Below, one piece after another: positions 24,401-36,400 of a stretch of DNA of 64,000 bases. Below the pieces are notes generated by a model. That model did no database searches. It had not been told where the DNA came from and worked only from the letters and a program-made list of their open reading frames with translations. The stretch's first letter is position 1, and each line of letters opens with the position of its first letter. A program made the position numbers and the translations under genes. Source of the stretch: Diphasiastrum complanatum (lineage: Eukaryota; Streptophyta; Lycopodiopsida; Lycopodiales; Lycopodiaceae); contig CM055114.1 in NCBI GenBank assembly GCA_029204225.1, positions 11,967,634 through 12,031,633 on the forward strand, given 5' to 3'.

Positions 24401-27400
24401 TGATAGTTTGTATAAATGTTAATAACAATCTCTCGCGTGGTCCTTCATAACTTTTTAAATTGAGCATCACATTTTTGGTCAATTACTAGGGACTTTGTTG
24501 GTAGAATCGCTTACTAGATACGCCTATTGTTAAATCCTCGAAGAGTTTACTTTTGGGAGAGTGTATGATCTGTGCCTTTGCCATTTATTTATTGATATTT
24601 GCAGCTCAAATCAGTGTGGTTTGTGGGTTTGTAACGAAGGATATTAGATGAGATACTGGCACAATATCTTTAGATTCAGGGTATAGGTCGTGCAACACAG
24701 ACGTGTAGAGACACGTCACACCACCAAAATTTTCAGTTCTGGCAGAGGATTATAGGATATATTCAGCTTACGAAGGTGCTACCAACTGTCGAGGCATTGG
24801 CACTCTAGAGGACTAATAATTATGGCATGAGCAGGTGCTCCTCTCATGATTACTATTGATGCGAGCGTTTCTGCAGCCTTATAGTAGCTGCACTTAGTTA
24901 GCCCATGTGCTAGGCATTGGCACTCTAGAGGACCAAGAACTATGCCATGAAGTTTCTACAGATTATATTCCTATAGTTTTCAGTAGAGATAGGTGCTCTT
25001 CTCATGATTACTATGGAGGTGAGTATTTCTACGGCCTTATAGTAGCTCCTCATGTCATGTATCGCATGTAATTAGCGCATGGGCTCAACAACAAGTAATG
25101 CTAAATATAGCCATGGTGCTCAATTGGAATAGGGCTAGTCATTAGGATACTTAATGAAAAAGCTTGAACATTCGTGCTATAGTGGTATATAGTGGGACTT
25201 GCAATAATGGTTGTAAGACCCAATTTAGCCCAATAAGGCCCCATACTTATAGTAGAGGCACAGAGGACTGCTATAAATGATGTGTTAATTTGGAGGCTAT
25301 TCTAATTGAACTTTCTATGTGCTTTGGAGCTTCTCTTTGATAGCTTTCTTGATGTACTTGGTTCATATGCTGAGAGTTAATGCCATACTCTAAATTTGGG
25401 CTTGATCTCTGTAATGGGTTTGATTAAGCTTTCTTGGATCACTATTGCTTGTTTCTTAAGTCTTAAACACTTTCTACTAGTTTCTTGAAGTTCTGCACAT
25501 TTTGATGCCTTTATGGTGTTTGAATGCAATGAAATCAAGGTTGGCACATGACTATTAGGTCCATAATTAAATCAGATTTGAAGAGATTTGATCAAATTTT
25601 GTGGAGTTTTATTTGTTTCTTGAATTTTGTTTTCACCGGCTTTCTATGTCTTTATGTATTAATCTTTTTTTCTTGTGTGACTTTTTGTTTTAGATCAGTA
25701 GCCCTTCCTCTTAGCTTCTAGGAGGTACTATTTTTTTTTTATTGGAGTTATAATGACAAAGCTATGGCAATTATAGTGAAACTAATCCAAATCTAGTTAG
25801 ATATGGTTTTTGTTCTCTGTTTTTCTCGTAGATCTTTGTTTTAGTTTGAATCAGGCCAATTTTGACATGATTTGCTTAGGATTTGACAAAGTTATGAGGA
25901 ATTTTCTGAACTAGTTTGAATCATGTTCTTGGCAGGATTTTTGGGAGAGAAGACCTTAAACCTTTTAGTCCTAAAGTTTTTAGCTTAAGCTAGATTTTTT
26001 TTCAAACCTTTCGATTTGAAGTCTTCTTAAAAGAGAAAAAACTCGCACCAGTGATGATGTGAGCCATTTCTATTTATATGTTTTTTTGTTCTTTTTATTT
26101 TATTTTAATTTATTTGATATTCAATTTTGTATGAATTAATTGAAAAAATTAGCTCACACCTTAAAGGTGGCATGAGCCGTTGCAATGCAAGTCCTTCGTG
26201 CGAGCTTTTCTTCCTTTTTGCACCCCCCTCTTGTGCCATATGAGCTTTTGGCAGTGAGCCATTTTCCCCCCTCCATGACGTCACCCCCTTTCCTCGACTT
26301 TTGCATTTGTTTTCCTTCCCCTAACACACTCATTTCACCTGCCGTTCACCCTTCATTCTTTTTTCAAACACCCCTTTCCATTTTTGGAAACATTATAGCC
26401 GTAACACTAGCAGTCATCAGTGAAATGAAATTCTAAGAACTTAGAAAAAGGGGAAGTTTTTTTTCTTCATAGTAATAACTACGGAACTACAAGTAATTGC
26501 TCAGTGTCAAGCTCATCAAACTGATCACTTTTGCTTTTGATTGATTGCTCCGAAATTTGAGTTCGAATGAAAAAAATATAGATAGAGGAAATTGGAAATG
26601 AACGAACTTAGAACAAGGGCCTTAAGAAAATTAATGAATTAGATTTGATAAATTTTGAAATCCATGAACATTTGCTCCTTAAAAGATGAGACAAATCGTC
26701 GAATTATTTTTTTCAATTGTTACTCTTCTAGTGAGTTGGTGTGCTCGTGAAAGAGAATTGTGAAAAAAATCTAAAAATTGTTTGCCCAAGATGCCGTTTA
26801 GTGAAAAAACATACATTGAACACTATCTGTGTGGCCTTCAAGAATGTGTTCGTGTTCATGTGGAGAAACTACTTCCTTCTGCTCCAACATTATAGGTAGT
26901 GATTTAGTATGCATTGGATCAAGAAAAGAGAAAAATGTCTACAAATCTGTTAAAAAAGTGTGATTCAAACTAGAATAATGGAGTACCTAATTTACTATAG
27001 ATTCCAATGTTAAACTCAAAGGAAATTATTGGTCAATTTCTTTTTGGAAATGGTTGATGAGGATTTTGAAAGGATAGTCCTCGGGTCCTATCGTGAACAA
27101 GCTGATGATTTACCAAGAAGGGATCACCTTGTGGAGAATCAACTATTAATGGACATGATCATAAAGACAACATTCGTATGGATATGTTTATGGATGATTT
27201 TGAAAGGGTTGATGTTGAGAAATCGTTCAACTAGGTGGATTCAATTAAGGAACCAAGAGTCCAACAAAAGGAAAAATTTAAAAAAAAAATGAGAGCCTCT
27301 TTTTTTCGGTTCATGGTTACGATTCAAAGAAATCAAAGTTTGAAGATCAATTTGATGTAGGTCTTCAATACCATGAAGACATCCAATCTGATCAACCTCT

Positions 27401-30400
27401 TGATCATTCAGGAGTTATGCCATGTGATGAGGATACGCAAAGTGACCAGTTGATACGGCTTTCACTCCCTGTCCCGATTGTTTACTGTTTTATGTATAGA
27501 TGTAATTTTTGTAAATACAGAAATGGCTAAGTCACCGGCACATATCACATGTCAGGGTTGACCAGTCAAACATGACACGTGTCACATGCTCACTGTAATA
27601 GATCCTAACACCACAGTAGGGCAAACACTCACTGATCCACCCAACCTTGCCTACTCCCTGATATAGAGTAAGCCCCTCCTAGCCCAGTGTGAGGACTGGT
27701 AGCATGCTACTACCAAGTGTCGGCCACGTGGCACTGACGTGGCCGACTGCACGTCGAGACCCAACTGGGGGCCCTATCCTGCTGACAGGGTCCCTAGGCT
27801 GTGTTAGGCCCGCCATGGCTATGGACCGTGCTGGGGCACACTACTCACACTGTCTTGCCCTGTTGGTCATGTACGCTGGACACGACCCTGACTGTGGTAT
27901 CTGACCTATCTGTGTTCTCTAGGGTTCGGCACTGGTTACGAGCTCGTAACACTCCCTCCCCCTTAAGAACCGTCTTGGTCCTCTAAGACAAAGTCTGGAA
28001 AAATCTTGCGAAGGACGCTGCCTCTTTCCCAAGTGGCATTCTCAACAGGCTGATCATTCCACTTAACCAGATATTCTCGGTATAGAGTATGACGAGTCTG
28101 CGTCTCTCTACTATCAAGAATCTCCTCTGGTTCATGTGGAGGTTGTTGAGGATCCAATGGGAGAACTAGAACATTGTCCCCTACCGAATTGTCTGATCTG
28201 GTTAAGGCTTTTCGTAACTGACTTACATGAAAGACTGGAAAAACCTTACTGCTGTGTGGGAGTTCTAGTTCATAGGTGACCTCGCCTAGTCTCCTACTGA
28301 TGGTAAAGGGACCACAATACCTTGGAGACAACTTAGCACACACTCCTGATTTGAGGGTTTTAGAGTCAACTGGGACTCTCAAGTAGACTTTCTCACCAGT
28401 GGAGAACTGCACATCCCGTCTGTGTGGATCAGCATAATGCCTGGCTCGATCCTGGGACTGTCTAATGCTACGCTTAGCATGTTCTATCATCTGGTTTAGG
28501 TCCTCTAAAAAGTTTCTGGCTACTTCAACTTTTTCTTGTTTAAACCCTACAGCTGTGGGTGAGCGTGGCTGAAAACCGTACATCAGCATAAATGGGCTGT
28601 ATCCCGTAGCTGAATGTTTGGTACTGTTGTAAGCAAACTCTAATATCGAGAGATACTCCTCCCAATTAGTCTGCTTCTTGCTGACGTATGCACGAAGCAT
28701 ATCCTCCAGCACTTGATTTACCCTTTCTGTTTGACCGTCCGTCTGTGGATGGTCGGTGGTACTCATATTAAGTTTAGTATGGAGATGATGGAATACTGCC
28801 CTCCAAAAATTTTCAGTAAACTTACTGTCCCGATCGCTGACTATGCCGGAAGGTAGACCGTACAATTTAAATAGCCCGTCTACAAACAACCTCGCTAACT
28901 CTGGAGCTCTAACGGTTGTTTTGGTCGGAATAAAATGAGCCATTTTGGTCAGACGGTCAACTGTGACCCATATAGCGTCATTACCCTTTTGGGTTTTAGG
29001 CAGGCCTACTATAAAATCCATGGAGATACTCTCCCATTTACCAGCTGGTATTTCTAAGGGATGCAACAACCCTCCTGCCTTTAAACGCTCTGCTTTATTT
29101 ACTTGACATTTCTGGCAACTGGTTACATACTGGTGGACGTCCTTTTTCATACTGGGCCATAAAAATTGCCTACGAAGAAGCTCATAGGTCTTCTGTATGC
29201 CTGGGTGTCCCGCGCTAAGATTGTCATGACATTCATATAGGACCTGCTGCCTATAATCCTCTGAATTGGGGACACATACTCTATCTCTATAGAGCAAGTA
29301 CTCATCCTGAATGGAATACTGTTTCCATTTGAATCCTTGAGTCAACTGACCCTCAACCACTGGGGTTTGCTTGGGTAATACAGGCTCAGAATCCTCAACG
29401 TCATCTGACGACGTATACTCGGACTCATCATCATCCTCAACGGAAGCTGTCGTATTCTTGGATGAACTGGCACCAGCCCCGGGAACTGGTTCTGGAGTTT
29501 GTAACTGTCTGTTTTGGACTGAGTTCCAGATAATAGAGAAGAATGCATCATGCTGGCATTTCCCTCTCAAGGACTCGAGTAACACATTACGAATCTGAAT
29601 AAAACTCAGCTCGTTTATCATAGGCATTCTACTAAGGGCATCTGCTACTGTATTGAATTTTCCACGCCTATATCTGATAGACATGTCAAACTCTTGCATC
29701 AACTCTGCCCAACGAGCTTTCCGACCTCTAAGCTCAGGTTGATTGCAAAGGTATCTGAGACTCTCATGGTCTGTCAGGACCTCAAAGTTGGCACCATACA
29801 AATAATGCCTCCAAGTCTTAAGGGCATGGACTATAGAAAAGAGTTCCTTTTCATAGGCACTGTACCTAGTCTGAGCTGGCTCGAGTTTTTTACTCTCGAA
29901 CGCAACTGGTCGTCCACCCTGAGTTAGCACAGCACCTACTGCAAAGTCGCTAGCATATGTTTCGACCACAAATGGCTGATTGGGGTCGATGACTTTTAAA
30001 ACTGGTGCTGTAGCTAAGGCTGTTTTGAGAGCATCAAAGCTCTCCTGTTGTGCGGACTCCCAAATGAACTCCTTTCCCTTCCCCTTAAGAAGATTTGTCA
30101 TAGGAATTGCTATCTGAGCATATTCCTTGACAAATCGTCTGTAATACCCCGCCAAACCAAGAAAGATCTGTAGTTCCAAAATATTTTGAGGTCTCAGCCA
30201 ACTGAGTATGGCTTTAACCTTATTTGGGTCCATCTTAATCCCATCTGAAGAGATAATGTGACCCAAATATGCCACTTCTTCAACGAAGATTCACACTTGG
30301 ATTTTCTAGCATAAAGCTTATGCTTTCTGAGCAGTCGAAACACCTTTCTGAGGTGTTTTAGATGCTCCTTCCTCGTTTTGCTGTAAACGAGGATGTCATC

Positions 30401-33400
30401 TAGAAATACGACTACAAACTTACCCAAGTATGGTCTGAGGACACTGTTCATCAAGGTCATAAAGGTAGCTGGAGCATTTGTGAGCCCAAATGGCATCACC
30501 TTAAACTCATAATGACCGTGACGAGTCCTAAAAGCTGTTTTCGAGACATCTTCCGATTTTATACGGACTTGATGATATCCCGATCTGAGATCTATTTTAC
30601 TGAAAAACTTAGCCCCGTCGAGTTGATCAAACAACTCGTCTGCCAGAGGCATAGGGTATTTATTCTTAATTGTGACTTTATTGAGGGCTCTGTAATCTGC
30701 GCAAAGACGCATAGACCCCTCTTTCTTTTTCACCAATAGGACTGGTGAGGCCCATGGTGAACTACTGGTCTGAATTTGGCCTTTCCCAAGATAGTTTGTT
30801 AATTGCCTAGTTATTTCTTCATCCTCTGTTCGGCTGACCCGATACGAAGGTTTAGAAACAGGTGTTGTACCTGGTACTAGGTTTATTACATGATCTACCT
30901 CTCTGCTAGGTGGTAAACCATGTGGTAAATCTTCAGGAAAAACTTCTTTAAATTTAGACAATAAAGTTTCTAATTTACTGATTTTCTGCTGAATAGAACT
31001 GGAAATAGAAACTTCACGAATAAACTGAAAGTCACATAAGAATACCTGATGGTCTTCGTCTTCGATTAGCTGACAGAGCTCTGAACTGCAGACCATAGGG
31101 CTGTTGGGAACATCATGCTCCCCATGCAACTGGATCTCTCGGCCTTTATGCTGAAAGCTGAGGGTGTTCTCCTGATAGTTTCTGTGGAGGGAAGGTCCTA
31201 AACTGTAGAGCCAATCTCTCCCGAGAACAATGTCTGTTCGATCCAGGTGCATTATCTGAAAGTTTATTTCATCTTGGTACCCCTGAATACCAAGATTCAA
31301 CTTACTTACCATAGTTTTCCATTTTTTTTTATCTTCACCCTTAGCTAATGAAACTATGTACCTATGATGACTAGGTACTTCTGGTAGTTTAAGCCTTTTA
31401 ACCAGGGTGTAGTTGATGAAATTATGGGTTGCCCCATCATCAACCATAACTCTTACTGACTGGTTACCAACTTTCCCATGCATACGTACTAGGTCATGCG
31501 GCCCAAAGCTGAAGGGTCTCGCTAGCATTGCAGAGGTCAGCTGGCAACAGTGTTCATGATCTTCATGATACACTTTGATCTCGGAAGCTGCCGAGTCACT
31601 GGGGAAACATACAGTCTGAACACGATGAACTTGTTTTTTATCTTTCTTATCTTTTTTAGTGAAAGGCCCCTTGGGACACTGTCTGACTGTGTGTCCCTTG
31701 CCCATACACACAAAGCACAAACGTTCTTGTGTGGCTTTCTCAAAATCATCTGGTTTTAAGGGCTGTATGAGTGAAAGGCGTTTCTGAGGAGCTTCACCTT
31801 TAAATTTATCTGCTTTCTTTCTTTTTAAATTTTTTTTTTTAAATTGAAAGTCTTTCTGAGAAGGCTGCTCAGAAAGTGGCTGTTGTCTCGCCCTCTTCCT
31901 ACCCACTGAATCATCATAGATTTGAGCATATCTGAGAGCTTGGGCAAGGGTAGTAGGCGAGTTTCTCTGGACCTCTACTTTATATTCATCTTTGAGGCCA
32001 CGGACAAATCCCCTGATTTTTTGATAGTCATCCATATTTTTAATCTTTAAAATTGCTTCTCGATACTGCGAGATATATTGGATGAGGGACTTGTCCATTA
32101 CTGTTCTTTCCCAGGCTTCCCAGGCTCTATCAAGTTCATTTTCTGGTAGAAATTCTCTTAGGAAAGCTTCTTCAAAAGCTTTCCATGACCAGGGAGTCTG
32201 CCCAGTCTCCTGGAGATTTAACCACCACTTATAGGCCATAGGCCCTAAGGAAAGACTGGCCTCAATTGCTTGCAAATGGTCAGGGGTTTGTTTAAGAGCA
32301 TGAATGTTCTTCCATTTGCTGAGGAAGGTTTGTAGAATATCTGCATTTCTATCCTTCTCTTCCCCATTAAAAGTAGGAGGCTTTAAATCTTTAAAAACAC
32401 TGGGGTGAGACCTTAAAGTCTCACCCGAAACTGATGGAAGTGGAGAAGGGGATAACTGAGAAGTGGAGGGAAGGTTTCCTTTCGCGGAACTCAAAATCAA
32501 GTTTTTGAGTTCAGCGAACGAGTCGTCCACACTGGACTTGAAATTGGCTAATGCCAACTTCAGTTCATCCACTTCTGTTACCAATTGGAGAAACTGCTCC
32601 TTGGTAACCAGTTCGTCGAGTTCTTCGGCGAACTGCTCCTGTTCTTCCACTTCCATGGGTTCCTTCCCTTTTCTGTAAGCCAAGGCTTCTGTTTCAAGTT
32701 CGTCGAAGCCTCTCTCCCGGGGTTGATCAGGTCCCTAAGGAGTGGTCATCTTCGGAACTGAAAGAGAGCTACCTTAACTTCTGAAGGAAAAAAAAAAGTC
32801 TAAAAGAGTAATTTACAACTGTACAAGGAAAAGGAAAGATGACTTAGCTGTTTCTGAGGACTGTACTTCCACAGAGAGAATTAAGAAAAGCCCTTTCAGC
32901 TCTTCCTCCACTGCTTTCAGACCTGTGGCTCTGAGAAATCTGAATAGGAGGCAGAAAAAAATGCAAAAGATCTGAAATTTTTTTGCTATCCCCCCCTCGC
33001 TGGTCTGACAGCACCCCAATCTGTCCCCAAGAAGGCAAATTTGAAGTCCGAAAGCACTTCTGAATTCTGAAATTTCAGAAGCCCCCTACTCGCTGATCTG
33101 GTCGAAGTACTATTGCTCCAAATCTTCCAAGTTAGGGCCCCAAAACTTTGTCAGAAATCTGAAAACTCAGAAGTATTGGCAGCGCTGACCCTGCTGGGAA
33201 ATCTCAGCTTGAAATCCGCTCAGCTCTACTGAAATTGCACTTTGAAAACAGAAGTAGATCCCTGTATGTACAACGATGGGTCTACTTGCTATTTCCTACT
33301 CTATTTCCGCTGGAAATCTGCAAAAAGGTCTCTGAAATCAGCGATGGATAGCTGCCCTTCCAGCGAGTTACCTGTACATGGAATCTGACTCCTTACTACT

Positions 33401-36400
33401 GTAATTTCTCAGTGAATTTCAAAGGTTTGAAGGCTGCATCTACAACGATCCTCCTCCTCTATTCCTCTCTGAGAATCTGAGAAACACTTCCTATCTTATG
33501 ATAGCTTTTCCTACTGCTGCTCCTAAACTCCCTAGGATGGAGATGGCTCTGATACCAGTGTAATAGATCCTAACACCACAGTAGGGCAAACACTCACTGA
33601 TCCACCCAACCTTGCCTACTCCCTGATATAGAGTAAGCCCCTCCTAGCCCAGTGTGAGGACTGGTAGCATGCTATTGCCAAGTGTCGGCCACGTGGCACT
33701 GACGTGGCCGACTGCACGTCGGGACCCAACTGGGGGCCCTATCCTGCTGACAGGGTCCCTAGGCTGTGTCTGACCTATCTGTGTTCTCTAGGGTTCGGCA
33801 CTGGTTACGAGCTCGTAACACTCACTGGGGCACTCGGTCTAGTGTATGAGTGACACATGTCAGCCTGCTCACTTGCCTATGTGTTAGGGTACTGGCAAGT
33901 GGCAAGCGTCGATTGTGCATGGAGTTGGCCATGTGTCGATGTTAGGATGGGTCAAGGTTAAGGGGTGCTTGTGGATTGTGCGTAAGTGTTCCTAGAGAGA
34001 GGCATTCTGGATCATACATGAAACCATCATCCCATATTGTGGAGCAATTTATAAGGCAACAACACTGATGCATGGATAAAAAGAGTGCATCAGGAATTGG
34101 GTAACTTAGCCAATCAGGAGACATATTGAGGGAGAAGACCATCCAGTGCCTTTTTGCATGTAATTGTCAACCCGACAATGAAATCAAGGTTGGCATATGA
34201 CACCTCATTACAACACTTCCATAGAGAGCTGTTGTAGTGCATAGGACCTCGATTACCTTGAACCCTTTTGTGGTGCTACTAACAAATCCTTACAAATGAC
34301 TATACCCATCACATACAAACATTTTTTGCACAGCACAAAACCCAAGAGAATGTTATTGATCATCAATAAGTACACATTAAACCTTAGTGGCTAGAGGGTA
34401 GCCATGTCTCCACAAGTGCTAGACTACCTCATAGCACCTGTAGTGATGGTTTTCTTGTTAGTTGCACTGGAACCACATTTTGTGCCCCAACATCTTGGAA
34501 CCATCATTTTGGAACATGATTGTTCTAGAACCATGGAACCGCCTAAAAAAGTTGAGTACTTTTTATACAAGCCACTTGGTTTTGTCTTTTGGCTCCTTAC
34601 GACGAGGTTATAACACTTGTTTGGTGGTGGAGCACCTCTCCAAGTGTGCTCATATTAGTCCTGTTCATAACACTCTTACAACAAGCATTGTGCACGACCA
34701 TTTTTTTTTGAGATTTTTAGGTTGCATGATCTGCCTTGCTCCATCCTCATTGATAGGAATATTAGATTCATGTTTGAGTTTTGGACAAAGTTGATATGCA
34801 TTTTGATACGTAGTTTATATTTAGTATTTACACAAACTGTTAGTATGCATGCATTACAACACTTTCACATTATATTTAGTGTTTTTTTAACTCAGTATGA
34901 CTTGTTTTTTTCACCCCTAAGACAAAAAAAATTAAATTCTAAAAGGCAAGATCTTTTTGATCCGGAACAACCCTAAATCTGGAATTGTTCCGGAACCATC
35001 GTTTTGGAATGCTTTCGGAAACATGTGTTTGGAACCGAATTGATTGGTTTGAGCTAGATTCTAGTTTGAATTAGACTAATGGAAAAATAAACCCAAACAT
35101 GCATAAATACCACCCGTTTGGGTTTTTTTTCATTTTCTCGTGTAGCTAACATTGAGAGGAAGTTTGAGAAGAGAGGAGGAGAGTTGAGAGGAGAGAAGAG
35201 TGAGGAGACGATAAGAGAAGAGCAGGGAGGAGAAAATTAGGGGGGAAGTTTGGGAGAGGAGCATTAGAAGTTATCTAATATCGTTTATGGACATTGAAGA
35301 GGTATGTTTAGAAATATAATGATGGGCATTAGAAGTTAGAACTTTCAAGGAATAGAGTAGAATCTAGATTATAGATATTAAGAAGAGGAAGAGAAGAATG
35401 ATGAGAAGGGGAGAGATTATAGTGTGCATTGTAATTTGTTATTTTTAAGTGAACATTGAGGAATAACATAGGAACGTAGGAAGTTAGAACTTAGGGATGG
35501 GTTAATCGGTAAGTATTAAGGAGAGGGACTAAGTGTTAGGGAAGAACTTAGAAGAGGGGTTTTAGGGGTCAAGGATTAGCCTTTAATTTTTTTAGTAAAG
35601 AATTTAGGGTCTCTAATTACTAAGAGATGGTGAGGGCAGGAGATCTCGCTTGGGGTCATGTGACCATTGTAGCTGGATATGACACTGTTGGCACAAAGAG
35701 GTGGACATGCAAGTATTGCGACAATACTACATGGGTGGCCCCCTGCGGACATGAGCACATCTCTGATCCATGCGTGGTTTGGTTGCTTGCGGCTTGTGAC
35801 CTACTGGCTGAAGTTTGGCAATAGGTGAATTTTGATTCTTGAATCTTTGGCATGGGACACACTAGTCTATGAATTCCTTTCCTTTCCTTGTGTTGTGTTG
35901 CATGCATTGTGCAAGACCTACTACCGAAGGTGCATTGCGAAGAAGACTACAAGTCGTAGAGGCTCAGAGCTTTCAAGCTACTAGAGATGAGGAGTCTGAT
36001 GTAGACTTGAATGAGGAGACATCAATGGATAAGGAGTATGTGGATGGGGAGGAGGAGTCTGATGAGGATTTGGGGGGGGGGGGTGGCCCGAGTAATGTTG
36101 AGGAGTATATATTAGACTACATAGTTTGGAGGCATCAGAGCTCTTGAGGAGGGCTAGGAGGCATTTATACCTAGTAGATGCATAATACTTAGACTGTAGT
36201 ATACTGTACCATGTATGTATGGACTCTAGACTCTAGAGTCCAGACTCTGTACAAGTAACAATTTACTACAAGTACCTTTGTGAGTTAATTTTGTGGTTAT
36301 GGGCGTGGCTGATTAATAGCCCATCTTATATTGATATATCACATGTTATTGCTCATCTATTTCTAAATTTTGTGAAATTTCAGATGTCGTTGACTCGTTT

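Larger units (their letters stand above)
27594..33820 (-). mobile_element. Nearly intact Ty3/gypsy chromovirus-type retrotransposon
   Basis: This complete 6.2-kb insertion lies in MLN51 intron 5, opposite to the gene. The LTRs are at 27594-27951 (358 bp) and 33559-33820 (262 bp), start TG and end CA, and have the perfect 5-bp duplication CTCAC at 27589-27593 and 33821-33825. A tRNA-Met primer site lies one base from the 5' LTR, and a GGGGGAGGGAG purine tract adjoins the 3' LTR. Over shared bases the LTRs differ at about three sites (about 1%). The right LTR lacks 96 bp present in the left. Coding capacity for Gag, protease, RT, RNase H, integrase and a C-terminal chromodomain is kept in two long frames, broken by one small indel near 30285. 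Confidence 0.96.
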
